A stretch of DNA of 64,000 nt. Origin: Amycolatopsis balhimycina FH 1894. Lineage in GTDB: Bacteria; Actinomycetota; Actinomycetes; Mycobacteriales; Pseudonocardiaceae. The stretch lies in assembly GCF_000384295.1 (NCBI RefSeq), contig NZ_KB913037.1, positions 2,650,549-2,714,548 on the forward strand, given 5' to 3'. Under the pieces are notes generated by a model. The model was not told the origin of the DNA and did no database searches. It saw only the letters and a list, made by a program, of their open reading frames with translations. A program made the position numbers and the translations under genes. Below, one piece after another: positions 23,628 to 32,096 of the stretch; position 1 is the stretch's first letter; each line of letters begins with the position of its first letter.

Positions 23628-25804
23628 CCACCCACCTGCTCGGCATCCGCCACCACGGCCCGGGGTCCGCCCGCGCCGTGGCGACGCGGCTGGCCGAACT
23701 CGAACCCGACGTCGTGCTGATCGAGGGCCCGCCCGAAGCCGACGCGCTGGTCGAGCTCGCCGAAGATCCGGCGATGGCGCCGCCGGTGGCGTTGCTGGCC
23801 TACGCGACCGACGACGTCTCGCGCGCCGCGTTCTGGCCGTTCGCCGTCTTCAGCCCGGAGTGGCAGGCGCTCGCCTACGCCCGCGAGGCCGGGATCCCGG
23901 TGCGGTTCTGCGACCTCCCGGCCGCGCACACGTTCGCCGCGGGCCCGGACGAGCACACCGGCCCGCCGGTCGATCCCCTGGCCCTGCTGGCCTCGGCCGG
24001 GGGCTACGACGACCCGGAACGCTGGTGGGACGACGTCGTCGAGTCGCGGCGGAACACCGAAAGCCCGTTCGAGGTGATCGCCGAGGCGATGACCGCGGTG
24101 CGGGAGGACGAAAAACCCCCGCAGGGCAACGAAGCCCGGCGCGAGGCGTACATGCGCTCGGTGCTGCGCCGCACCCGCAAGGACGGCTTCGACAACATCG
24201 CCGTGGTCTGCGGCGCCTGGCACGTGCCCGCGCTGGCGGACCCGCTGCCGCCGGCGTCGCACGACCAGGCCGTCCTCAAAGGACTCCCGAAGCGGAAGGT
24301 CGCGTGCACCTGGGTGCCGTGGACGCACGGGCGCCTGGCCACGGCCAGTGGCTACGGCGCGGGCGTGCGCTCGCCGGGCTGGTACCACCACCTCTTCACC
24401 ACGGCCGAAGACGTCACCACGCGCTGGCTGGCCGGCGTCGCCGCGGTGCTGCGGGAGGAGGACCTGCCCGTCTCGACCGCGCACGTCATCGAGGCGGTCC
24501 GGCTGGCCGAAACCCTGGCGACACTGCGGGGCCGGTCGTCCGCCGGGCTCGCCGAAGTCACCGAAGCGACGCGATCCGTGCTGTGCGGCGGCGACGAGGT
24601 GCAGGTCGAGCTCGTCACGCGGCGGCTGGTGGTCGGCGAACGGCTCGGCGAGGTGCCGGACCGGGTACCGCAGCCCCCGCTGGCCGCGGACCTGACCGCG
24701 ACCGCGAAACGCCTGCGGCTCAAGAAGGATCCGATCGTCAAGGAACTCGACCTCGACCTGCGGACGCCCGGCGGGCTCGACCGGTCGAAGCTGCTGCACC
24801 GGCTGCGGATCCTCGGCATCGAGTGGGGCAGCCGCGAGGCGTCGGCGCGGCGGAACAAGGGCACGTTCCGCGAGACGTGGGCGCTGTGCTGGGAACCGTC
24901 GTTCGAAGTCGACCTGGTCGCGGCGGCCGTGCACGGCACCACCGTGCCGTCGGCGGCCACCGCCGCGGTCCGCGGCACCGTCGAGGGCACGCCCCCGCTC
25001 GACGAGGTCACCACGGCCGTCGAGAACTGCCTGCTCGCCGACCTGCCGGAGGCGCTGCCCGAAGCGCTCGCGGCGCTCGACGCCCGGGCGGCGGCGGACG
25101 CGGACGTCGCGCGGCTGATGTCGGCGCTGCCCGCGCTGGCCAGGGCGACCCGCTACGGCAACGTCCGCGGCACCGACACCGGCGCGCTGCGGGCGGTCGC
25201 CGACCGCATGCTCGACCGGATCTGCGCCGGGCTGCCGCCGGCCGCCCACGGGATCGACGACGACGCGGCGGCCCGGCTGGCCAAGCTGGTCGACGGCGTG
25301 CACGACGCGACGTCCCTGCTGGGTGACGACGCGAAGGAGCGCTGGCTGGCGGCGCTGGCCCGGCTGGCCGAACGGCCGTCGCTGCCCCCGCTGCTGGCCG
25401 GCCGGCTCACCCGCATCCTGCACGACGCCGGGCTGCTCGACGCGCTCGACATCGAACTGCGGCTGGGCCGGGCGCTGACGCCGGGGGTCGCGCCCACGGC
25501 GGGCGCGGCGTACGTCGAGGGTTTCTTCGACGGCGGCGCGCTGCTGCTGGTGCACGACGAAAGCCTGCTGCGGGTGATCGACGCGTGGCTGTCGGCGATC
25601 CCCGCCGACGTCTTCACCGAGGTACTTCCGTTGCTGCGCCGCACTTTCGGGGCGTTCAGCGGTCCCGAGAAGCGGGCGATCGGGCAGCGCGCGGCCGGTC
25701 TCACTGGCACCGCCCGCGTCGTGGCGGCGGCCGATGAACTGGACGAGGACCGGGCCGAGCGCGTGCTGCCGGTCCTGGCGACCCTGCTGGGGGTGGGGGC
25801 ATGA
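23624..25804 (+). CDS. DUF5682 protein (gene 4 of the cassette)
   Basis: A 726-aa protein that starts THLLGIRHHGPGSARAVATR, with VVLIEGPPEADALVEL shortly after; the RHHGPGS and EGPPEAD segments mark DUF5682. An Arg-His-His-Gly plus Glu-Gly-Pro arrangement near the N-terminus recalls a TraB/ChaN-like catalytic start, and NIAVVCGAWHVPAL further on adds a conserved His. It may therefore be an enzyme, possibly a metal-dependent hydrolase; this is inference. GTG start overlaps the ATPase stop. The long C-terminal half is helical. Confidence 0.75.
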   Translation: MTTHLLGIRHHGPGSARAVATRLAELEPDVVLIEGPPEADALVELAEDPAMAPPVALLAYATDDVSRAAFWPFAVFSPEWQALAYAREAGIPVRFCDLPAAHTFAAGPDEHTGPPVDPLALLASAGGYDDPERWWDDVVESRRNTESPFEVIAEAMTAVREDEKPPQGNEARREAYMRSVLRRTRKDGFDNIAVVCGAWHVPALADPLPPASHDQAVLKGLPKRKVACTWVPWTHGRLATASGYGAGVRSPGWYHHLFTTAEDVTTRWLAGVAAVLREEDLPVSTAHVIEAVRLAETLATLRGRSSAGLAEVTEATRSVLCGGDEVQVELVTRRLVVGERLGEVPDRVPQPPLAADLTATAKRLRLKKDPIVKELDLDLRTPGGLDRSKLLHRLRILGIEWGSREASARRNKGTFRETWALCWEPSFEVDLVAAAVHGTTVPSAATAAVRGTVEGTPPLDEVTTAVENCLLADLPEALPEALAALDARAAADADVARLMSALPALARATRYGNVRGTDTGALRAVADRMLDRICAGLPPAAHGIDDDAAARLAKLVDGVHDATSLLGDDAKERWLAALARLAERPSLPPLLAGRLTRILHDAGLLDALDIELRLGRALTPGVAPTAGAAYVEGFFDGGALLLVHDESLLRVIDAWLSAIPADVFTEVLPLLRRTFGAFSGPEKRAIGQRAAGLTGTARVVAAADELDEDRAERVLPVLATLLGVGA

Positions 25805-27006
25805 CCGCCGGCGCACTCCCTCCCGCGGAGGCGGCATCGAATACCGCCACGGACCGGGTCCGGCGCTGGCGGCTGGTCCTCGGCGGCGACGGGGCGGGAC
25901 CCGGCTCGGGGCTGGCCGAGGCGCAACTGTCCGAAGAGGACAGCGGGGTGGACGCCGTGCTGGCCGCCCTCTACGACAGGCCCGACGAAGAGGCCGCGGG
26001 CGGGCCGCGCAGCGCGAACCTGGGCGCGTCGGCGCCACGGGTCGCCCGCTGGCTGGGCGACATCCGGCGGTACTTCCCGAGCACCGTCGTGCAGGTGATG
26101 CAGCGCGACGCGGTCGACCGGCTGGGGCTGACCCGGATGCTGCTGGAGAAGGAGCTGCTGTCGGCGGTCGAGCCGGACGTCCACCTGGTCGGCACGCTGC
26201 TGTCGCTGAACAGTGTGCTGCCCGAGGAGACCAAGGAGACCGCCCGCGAGGTCGTCCGGAAGGTGGTCGGCGAGCTGGAGGAACGGCTCGCCGAACGCAC
26301 CCGCGCGGCGATCCGGGGCGCGCTGGACAAGGCGTCACGCACCCGCCGGCCGCGGCCCGGCGACGTCGACTGGTCCCGGACGATCCACGCGAACCTCAAG
26401 CACTACTCCCCCCAGCTGCGCACGATCGTGCCGGAGAAGCTGATCGGCTTCGGCAGGCGGCAGCAGGCGGTGCAGCGGGACGTGATCCTGGCCGTCGACC
26501 AGTCGGGCTCGATGGCGGAGTCGGTGGTGTACTCCGGGTTGTTCGGCGCGGTCCTGGCCTCGATGCGGGCGTTGAAGACGTCGTTCGTCGCGTTCGACAC
26601 CGAGGTCGCGGACCTGACCGAGCACCTCGCCGACCCGGTCGACGTCCTGTTCGGCACCCAGCTGGGCGGCGGCACCGACATCAACCGGGCGATCGCCTAC
26701 TGCCAGGGCCTGGTCGAACGCCCCGAGCGGACGCTGCTGGTGCTGATCAGCGACCTCTACGAGGGCGGCGACGAGGACGAACTGCTGCACCGGATCGCCG
26801 AGCTGGCCGGCGCGGGCGTCCAGGTGGTCACGCTGCTGGCGCTGTCGGACTCGGGCGCCCCGTCGTACGACCACGAGAACGCGGCGGCGCTGGCCCAGCT
26901 GGGCATCCCGGCGTTCGCGTGCACCCCGGACCAGTTCCCGGACCTGATGGCCGCCGCCATCCGCGGCGACGACCTTCAGGCCTGGGTAGCCCGGGAGACC
27001 AGCTGA
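25801..27006 (+). CDS. VWA-domain protein (gene 5 of the cassette)
   Basis: A 401-aa protein with a helical N-terminal half and a C-terminal von Willebrand A domain. The metal-ion-dependent adhesion site is intact: DQSGSM (233-238), the Thr in [10 protein letters not shown], and the Asp in ISDLYEGG. Such VWA proteins dock on MoxR ATPases and carry or recognise the client. ATG 25801 overlaps the DUF5682 stop (ATGA). It is the last gene of the cassette; the next gene, bL36, has its own ribosome site 73 bp on. Confidence 0.88.
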   Translation: MTAGALPPAEAASNTATDRVRRWRLVLGGDGAGPGSGLAEAQLSEEDSGVDAVLAALYDRPDEEAAGGPRSANLGASAPRVARWLGDIRRYFPSTVVQVMQRDAVDRLGLTRMLLEKELLSAVEPDVHLVGTLLSLNSVLPEETKETAREVVRKVVGELEERLAERTRAAIRGALDKASRTRRPRPGDVDWSRTIHANLKHYSPQLRTIVPEKLIGFGRRQQAVQRDVILAVDQSGSMAESVVYSGLFGAVLASMRALKTSFVAFDTEVADLTEHLADPVDVLFGTQLGGGTDINRAIAYCQGLVERPERTLLVLISDLYEGGDEDELLHRIAELAGAGVQVVTLLALSDSGAPSYDHENAAALAQLGIPAFACTPDQFPDLMAAAIRGDDLQAWVARETS

Positions 27007-27079
27007 GTTGTGGAATCAAACCGACCCGCGCGCTGTTGAGCAGGGTGTGGGACTGCTCCCACGGGAAGGACGGCTCACC

Positions 27080-27202
27080 ATGAAGGTCCGCAGCTCGATC
27101 CGTTCGCTCGCCCGCCAGTCCGGAGCCCAGGTCATCCGGCGCGGCAACCGCGTCTTCGTGATCAACAAGGACAACCCGCGCTCCAAGGCCCGTCAAGGCT
27201 GA
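27080..27202 (+). CDS. rpmJ: 50S ribosomal protein bL36, zinc-independent (type B)
   Basis: A 40-aa ribosomal protein: [20 protein letters not shown], then [14 protein letters not shown]. The zinc-ribbon cysteines of ordinary bL36 are absent, so this is the C-minus (YkgO) paralogue used when zinc is scarce. GGGAAGGA precedes ATG 27080. In many actinomycetes the paralogue is repressed by Zur, but I see no recognisable Zur box in the 73 bp upstream. A strong terminator follows at 27251. Confidence 0.9.
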   Translation: MKVRSSIRSLARQSGAQVIRRGNRVFVINKDNPRSKARQG

Positions 27203-27250
27203 GGCAAAGCGCCTCGACGAGGTAAGCGCGCACCCCACGAGCCAAGGCTG

Positions 27251-27286
27251 ACCGGGCCCCGGAACCGCAGGGTTCCGGGGCCCGGT
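27251..27286. terminator. bidirectional hairpin terminator
   Basis: A 16-bp perfect stem (ACCGGGCCCCGGAACC and its complement) with loop GCAG, between the convergent bL36 and VOC genes. No U-tract, as is usual in GC-rich actinomycetes. Confidence 0.8.
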
Positions 27287-27302
27287 CGCGTGCCGACGGC
27301 CA

Positions 27303-27671
27303 TCAGGCCGGGCCCGCGAGGCCGACGAGGTTGCCCTCCGGGTCGGTGAAGTGAGCGACCACCAGGTCCCGCCCCGGTGCGCGGTCCGGGCCCATCCGGC
27401 GGGTGCCGCCGAGGCGTTCGGCCTCCGCCAGCGCCGCCGCGACGTCCGGGACGCCCACGTAGAACACCACGTGACTCTCGTAGCCCGCGCCACCGCCGAC
27501 GCCGCCCGGGATGCCGTCCGTCTCCACGAACCCGTAGCCACCCGGCTCCGACACCTGGTCCGACACCGGGCCGGACGTGTCGAACTGCCAGCCGAACAGT
27601 TCGCCGTAGTACCCGCGCAGCCGCGCCGGGTCGGTGCCGATGATTTCGAAGTGCACGACCGGTTGGCCCAT
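27303..27671 (-). CDS. VOC-family protein
   Basis: A 122-aa vicinal-oxygen-chelate protein: VVHFEIIGTDPARLRGYYGE, FGWQFDTSGPVSD, VVFYVGVPDVAAALAEAERL, and the closing VAHFTDPEGNLVGLAGP. Likely metal-dependent small-molecule binding or conversion. The start ATG 27671 follows GGAAGGAA; the frame extends upstream but would cross the regulator's operator. It is divergent from an HxlR regulator that probably controls it. Confidence 0.82.
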   Translation of the reverse strand: MGQPVVHFEIIGTDPARLRGYYGELFGWQFDTSGPVSDQVSEPGGYGFVETDGIPGGVGGGAGYESHVVFYVGVPDVAAALAEAERLGGTRRMGPDRAPGRDLVVAHFTDPEGNLVGLAGPA

Positions 27672-27722
27672 GACTGTTCCTTCCCGTCGACGTCCGGACG
27701 CGGTCCAGCGTACCCACAGGAA

Positions 27723-27737
27723 GTTGTTAAAAACAAC
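27723..27737. promoter_or_regulatory. operator between the VOC and HxlR genes
   Basis: Perfect dyad GTTGTT-AAA-AACAAC, with a further AGTTGT half-site at 27743. It is AT-rich against its surroundings and lies in the divergent promoter space, suited to the HxlR protein. Confidence 0.65.
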
Positions 27738-27759
27738 CACATAGTTGTACATTCGCATC

Positions 27760-28389
27760 ATGCCGACGAGCCGCAGTTACGGGGACGCCTGCACGATCGC
27801 CCGCGCGCTGGACGTCGTGGGGGAACGCTGGGCCCTGCTCGTGGTGCGCGAGCTGCTGCTCGGGCCGCAGCGGTTCTCCGACGTCCGCCGCGCGCTGCCG
27901 GGCGCCAGCTCGAACCTGGTCACCGACCGGCTCCGCGAGCTCGAGGGCCGTGGCGTCGTCGCGCGCCGGCCGCTGCCACCCCCGGCCGCGTCGACGGTCT
28001 ACGAGCTCACCGAATGGGGCCGCGAGCTGGAGCCGGTCGTGCTGACGCTGGGTGACTGGGGCGCGCGCATCCCGCGCCCACAGCCCGCTTCGCTCGGCGT
28101 CACCTCCGTGCTGCTGTACCTCCGCGGGTCAGCTCGCCCGCACGGCACCGCCTGCTACCGCGTCGAACTCGACTCTCGCGTGTGGACGGTCCGCACCGAG
28201 CCTGGCCGCCTCACGGTCGAGCCGGGCGAGCCCGACGGCCCGGACGCCACGATCCGGACCGATCCGCCGACGCTGAACGCGCTGTTGGAACAGCCGTCCC
28301 ACCTCGACGAAGCCATCGACGGCGGCCGGCTGACGATCGAGGGCGACCGGGACGCCGTCCGCCGGCTGCTGCGCGAACACGAAAGCTGA
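27760..28389 (+). CDS. HxlR-family regulator with SCP2-like C-terminal domain
   Basis: A 209-aa regulator. The winged helix (residues 5-100) shows SYGDACTIARALDVVGERWA, LLVVRELLLGPQRFSDVRRA and the wing VYELTEWGRELEPVV, typical of HxlR. The C-terminal 90 residues (CYRVELDSRVWTVRTEPG ... ATIRTDPPTLNALLE ... GRLTIEGDRDAV) resemble an SCP2 sterol-carrier fold, which may be its ligand pocket. I took ATG 27760 (an upstream GTG at 27745 adds five residues). Divergent from the VOC gene. Confidence 0.83.
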   Translation: MPTSRSYGDACTIARALDVVGERWALLVVRELLLGPQRFSDVRRALPGASSNLVTDRLRELEGRGVVARRPLPPPAASTVYELTEWGRELEPVVLTLGDWGARIPRPQPASLGVTSVLLYLRGSARPHGTACYRVELDSRVWTVRTEPGRLTVEPGEPDGPDATIRTDPPTLNALLEQPSHLDEAIDGGRLTIEGDRDAVRRLLREHES

Positions 28390-28404
28390 GCCAGGAGAAC
28401 GGAT

Positions 28405-29513
28405 TCAGGGCGCCGCGGGAACCGGGGCCGGAGTGCGGCCGAAGCGCAGCACTCCGTCGTCCACCCGGCCGAACCGCATGTCCGCCAAGTCCAGCAGGTA
28501 GTTCTGCCGGATCGTCCAGGGCCGCCGCCCGCCCTGCTTCGGCAGGCCCGCGGCGGCTCTCTTGATGTACCCCGACGCCAGGTCCACGATCGGGCGCGGC
28601 GTGCCCGCCGTCGACGCCGAAGCGGCGTCCGGGGTGCACGACGAAAAACCGCGGCGGTCCAGGTACTCCACCAGCCGGCACACATGCTGAGACGTCAGGT
28701 CCGCGCGCAGCGTCCACGAGCTGTTCGTGTAGCCGACGCACCAGGCGAGGTTCGGCACGCCGGGCGCATCAGCTGGAAGTACAGCGTCCCCGTCACCACG
28801 TTCTTGCCGCGGACCAGCCGGTGGGCGAGCTTCTCCGGCAGCAGCGCGCGGATCCGGTCGGCCAGCGCGTCGTGCCCGAGCCGCGCCACGACGTAGGACG
28901 GTGACCGCTGCAGCATCGTCACGTGCGAAGCGCGCGAAGCGAGCGCCGGGACCAGCGTCACCGCCGTCGCGCCGCTGCCGATCACGACCACGCGCCGCCC
29001 CGTGTAATCCAGCGAAGCGGGCCAGTGCTGCGGGTGCACGACCTCGCCCCGGAACTCGGGCTGCCCCGGGAAGTCGACGACGTGCCCGGACTCGTACGAG
29101 TAGTAACCACTGCACAGGTACAGGAACCGGCAGGTGAACGTCGCCCCGTGCGCCGTCGAGACCGTCCACAGCGCCGAGGACGACGACCACGACGCGCGCA
29201 CGACCCGGTGCCCGAAGCGGATGTGTCCGGTCACCCCGAAAGCCTCGGCCGTCGAGCGGATGTAGGCCAGGATCGACGGCCCGTCGGCGATCGCCTTCGC
29301 GTCCTTCCACGGCCGGAACGGGTAACCGAGGGTGAACATGTCCGAATCGGACCGGATGCCCGGGTACCGGAAGAGGTCCCAAGTCCCGCCGATCGTGTCA
29401 CGAGCCTCCACCACGGCGTAGGTCTTGCCCGGCAACCGCTCCCGCAGCCGGCAGGCCGCGCCGATGCCCGACAGGCCGGCGCCCACGATCAGGACGTCCA
29501 CGTGTTCGGTCAT
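28405..29513 (-). pseudogene. flavin-containing monooxygenase, broken by internal deletion and frameshift
   Basis: Residues 1-250 from ATG 29513 are a normal FMO/Baeyer-Villiger N-terminal half: GAGLSGIG (FAD), GGTWDLFRYPGIRSDSDM, and VIGSGATAVTLVPAL (NADP). After LYFQLMR (about 28764) the frame runs into unrelated sequence and stops at 28695. In another frame the family's C-terminus resumes at once with GVPNLAWCVGYTNSSWTLRA and continues to 28405. The roughly 120-130 residues normally between these points, including the central ATG motif, are missing, and the join is out of frame. So this is a deletion scar, or an assembly error. Confidence 0.8.
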
Positions 29514-29539
29514 GCACCGGAGCCTAACCGAGGTGGGGA

Positions 29540-29576
29540 CCCCGCCGGACCGGGTCGGGGCACCGGCCCGGCGGGG
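29540..29576. terminator. hairpin just after the PL8 gene
   Basis: Arms CCCCGCCGG / CCGGCGGGG extended by CCGG/CCGG across one mismatch, with a short loop. It lies directly past the stop of the polysaccharide lyase (29585) and probably ends its transcript. Confidence 0.6.
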
Positions 29577-29584
29577 GGCCTGCT

Positions 29585-31960
29585 TTACAACGGGACCACC
29601 TGCGTCGCGCCGAACGTGCCCTTCAGCGGCACCTTCACGGACTTGCCGCGGACGGTCACCGTCACGCTGTCCTGCAGCTGGGTCGGGTCCGACACCGCCA
29701 GCTGACGCCGGCTGCCGCACCGCCCGATCGCCACCGACACCGGCCCGGACACCGCGAGGTCGCCGACCGAGCCCGCCGCGAAGAAGTTCGCCAGGACCGT
29801 GCCGTCGGCCACCCGGACCGCCTGGACCACCGGGGTGTTCGCCAGCACGCGCCACGCCCACGACGCTGTGAGCGTGTCGATCACCGAAGCGCCCGGCAGC
29901 ACCGCGTACGCGTACTTCGCGTCCGTGGGCTTGACACCGTGTTCCAGGATCAGCTTCTGGTACCGGCGCGTGTTCGGCGTCGTGGTGCCCTTGGTGTTGG
30001 CGCCGGTGTCGATGTCGCGCCACGCACCCGTCCGGTCCTCGCGCAGCGCGGTCACCGCGTCGCCGTCCAGGACCAGGTAACCGCCGACGTTCTCCAGGTG
30101 CAGCCAGTGCGGCTTGCGCAGCGCGGCGGCTTTCCCGAGGTCGGCAGGCACGCGCTGGCCGTCCGCGAGCAGCGTGCCCCGGCCGCCTTCGCCGAGGTTG
30201 CGGTTTTCGATCGTCGTGCGCACGGCGTACCCGGACGTGCCGGTGATCCCGGCGCCGAGGCACACGATCCCGGACGGCGTGAAGAACCACGACTTCTTCG
30301 CGGCCAACGACCCGTCCCAAGACTTGAAGTCGAACGCGTAGGCGCCGTGCCGCGCGTCCCAGCCGACCCCGCCGGTGTGCGCGTTCGGGCCCACCGGGAC
30401 CCCGCCGAACTTCGGGTCGGCCGGGCCGTCGTTCTCGGTCGTTCCCGGCAGCAGCAGCGGGTCCACCGTCGGCCAGTAGGCGTCGGTGTAGTGCCCCTTG
30501 GCGTTCGGCAGGAACGTGTAGAGCACGCCGTCGCCGACGTGGTAGCCCTTCATGTTCTGGCCGTTGATGGCTTCGTAGCGCGAAATCCGCGTCGAGCTGA
30601 CGCCCAGGGACGCCGACCAGTCCTCGGTGACGTGCACCATCCGGTCCTGCTGGCCGAAGATCCGGTGCGTGGCCTCGGCCCGCGCCGGACGCGTTCCCGA
30701 AGCCAGCATCTCCTGCGCGAACTCGATGCCCGGAGTGGCCACCAGGTCCGGCCCGGGCGCGAACCGCTCGGGGTCCGGGATCTTCAGGAAAGGCGCGTAC
30801 GTGCCTTCCTTGATCCACTTCGCGGCGAGGGAGTTCAGGTCCGACTTCGTCTTGCCGGACGCCGTCCTCGCCAGCACCAGCGTCGCGACGGTGAGCTGGT
30901 GGCCGATGTCGTGGCCGGTCTCCCCCTGCCGCGACAGCATCCGCCCGCGCACCGGCTCCATCAGCGCACCCGCGTAGACGAATGGCGCGTAGCTGTCGGC
31001 GACCAGCGCGTAGATCTTGTCCTTCAACGGCTGCGGGAGCGCGTACTCGGTGCCCCGGGTGACGTGGATGGCCCCGGCGAGCGCGGTCAGCAGCACGATG
31101 CCGTAGTGCCCGGGGTACGGGATGGTGTCGTGCTGGATAAACGAGCCGTCGACGTGGAAGCCGTCCCCCGCCGCGCGATCCAGCTTCGCGACGACGCTCG
31201 CCGCGCCGCCGCCCGCGACGTCCGTCAGCGCGTCGATGCCGGTCCTGATCCACGCCGTGTCGCCGAGCAGCGCGCCGGACACGATCGAGATGAGCGCCTT
31301 GTCCGCGCGGTTGGCGCCGGTTTCGACCACCGCCGCGTTGTTCGCGCGCCGGTTCGGGTCGCCGACGAACCGCTTGACCGGCGCCAGGTACCGCGCCAGC
31401 TGGTCCGCGGTCAGCCGGTCGGCGACCACCGAAAGCGTGTGCAGCAGGTAGTACGGGATGCCGATCTCGTAGGTGTACCAGTTGCCGATCTCGCCGACGT
31501 TCTCGTTGTACTGGCTGGTGTGGATCAGTTCCAGCGCCGACGTGATCCGGTCGAGCACGACCGGGTCACCCGACAACGCAGCACCCGGTGTGCCCCAGTC
31601 GACGGCGATCGCGCGCAGCCGGGCGTACATCGACGTCGTGTAGTCGCTGCCCGGGCCGAGCGGCAGGTCCGTCCACAGTGGAGCGCCACCGCCTGCCACG
31701 GACATGCTCGCGTTGTAGGCCTTGGCGACGCGACCGAGGTTGGCCAGCGCCTCGGCACGTTCCGGCGACGGCCGGTTGATGCCGGTCTGCAGCTGCCGGT
31801 AGGCGGCGACGATCGGCGCGGTCGCGGCGGGCACCGGGCTCGCGGCGGGGGCCGCGGCCATCGGTACCCGGCCGGCGCCGAAGGCCGGGCGGGTCAGGAG
31901 CACGGTGGAAGCGGCCGCCAGGGCACCGCCGCGCAGGGCATTTCTCCGGTTCACGGGCAT
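29585..31960 (-). CDS. secreted family 8 polysaccharide lyase (hyaluronate/chondroitin/xanthan lyase type)
   Basis: A 791-aa exported lyase. It begins MPVNRRNALRGGALAAAS, a twin-arginine-type signal. The alpha-toroid domain shows the PL8 markers NWYTYEIGIPYYL, VETGANRADK (catalytic Asn), DGSFIQHDTIPYPGHYG (catalytic His and Tyr) and MEPVRGRMLSR. The C-terminal beta-sandwich continues to the end (ENVGGYLVLD, YAYAVLPGAS). These lyases cut uronic-acid polymers and leave a 4,5-unsaturated uronate end. The ATG 31960 follows GGGAGG. It is adjacent to a uronate-degradation operon on the same strand, which fits its product. The exact polymer cannot be fixed. Confidence 0.87.
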   Translation of the reverse strand: MPVNRRNALRGGALAAASTVLLTRPAFGAGRVPMAAAPAASPVPAATAPIVAAYRQLQTGINRPSPERAEALANLGRVAKAYNASMSVAGGGAPLWTDLPLGPGSDYTTSMYARLRAIAVDWGTPGAALSGDPVVLDRITSALELIHTSQYNENVGEIGNWYTYEIGIPYYLLHTLSVVADRLTADQLARYLAPVKRFVGDPNRRANNAAVVETGANRADKALISIVSGALLGDTAWIRTGIDALTDVAGGGAASVVAKLDRAAGDGFHVDGSFIQHDTIPYPGHYGIVLLTALAGAIHVTRGTEYALPQPLKDKIYALVADSYAPFVYAGALMEPVRGRMLSRQGETGHDIGHQLTVATLVLARTASGKTKSDLNSLAAKWIKEGTYAPFLKIPDPERFAPGPDLVATPGIEFAQEMLASGTRPARAEATHRIFGQQDRMVHVTEDWSASLGVSSTRISRYEAINGQNMKGYHVGDGVLYTFLPNAKGHYTDAYWPTVDPLLLPGTTENDGPADPKFGGVPVGPNAHTGGVGWDARHGAYAFDFKSWDGSLAAKKSWFFTPSGIVCLGAGITGTSGYAVRTTIENRNLGEGGRGTLLADGQRVPADLGKAAALRKPHWLHLENVGGYLVLDGDAVTALREDRTGAWRDIDTGANTKGTTTPNTRRYQKLILEHGVKPTDAKYAYAVLPGASVIDTLTASWAWRVLANTPVVQAVRVADGTVLANFFAAGSVGDLAVSGPVSVAIGRCGSRRQLAVSDPTQLQDSVTVTVRGKSVKVPLKGTFGATQVVPL

Positions 31961-32034
31961 GACAATGCCTCCCAGGATCAAGACGTCCTTGGCTTGCGGG
32001 GGAACGGAAATTCAGTTCTGCGGCGGCGGCCCTA

Positions 32035-32096
32035 CCCCGCCACTTTCACGTGAAAGTGGCGGGGCAAGGTGGGAGCTTTCACGTGAAAGTGGCGGG
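32035..32096. repeat. tandem palindromes with CACGTG centre
   Basis: A 30-bp perfect palindrome (32035-32064, centre CACGTG in CACTTTCACGTGAAAGTG) is followed 11 bp later by a second, shorter copy (CTTTCACGTGAAAG, 32076-32089) that keeps the GTGAAAGTGGCGGG right arm. It fills the space between the aldehyde dehydrogenase stop (32097) and the PL8 start, so it may terminate the uronate operon or serve as an operator for the lyase. Confidence 0.7.

Noticed and set aside
27003..27079. Zur box before bL36
   Set aside because: No AT-rich TGA...TCA dyad of the expected length could be found.
29585..31960. Assigning the PL8 enzyme specifically as hyaluronidase
   Set aside because: Hyaluronate, chondroitin and xanthan lyases share these catalytic residues; substrate not decidable by eye.
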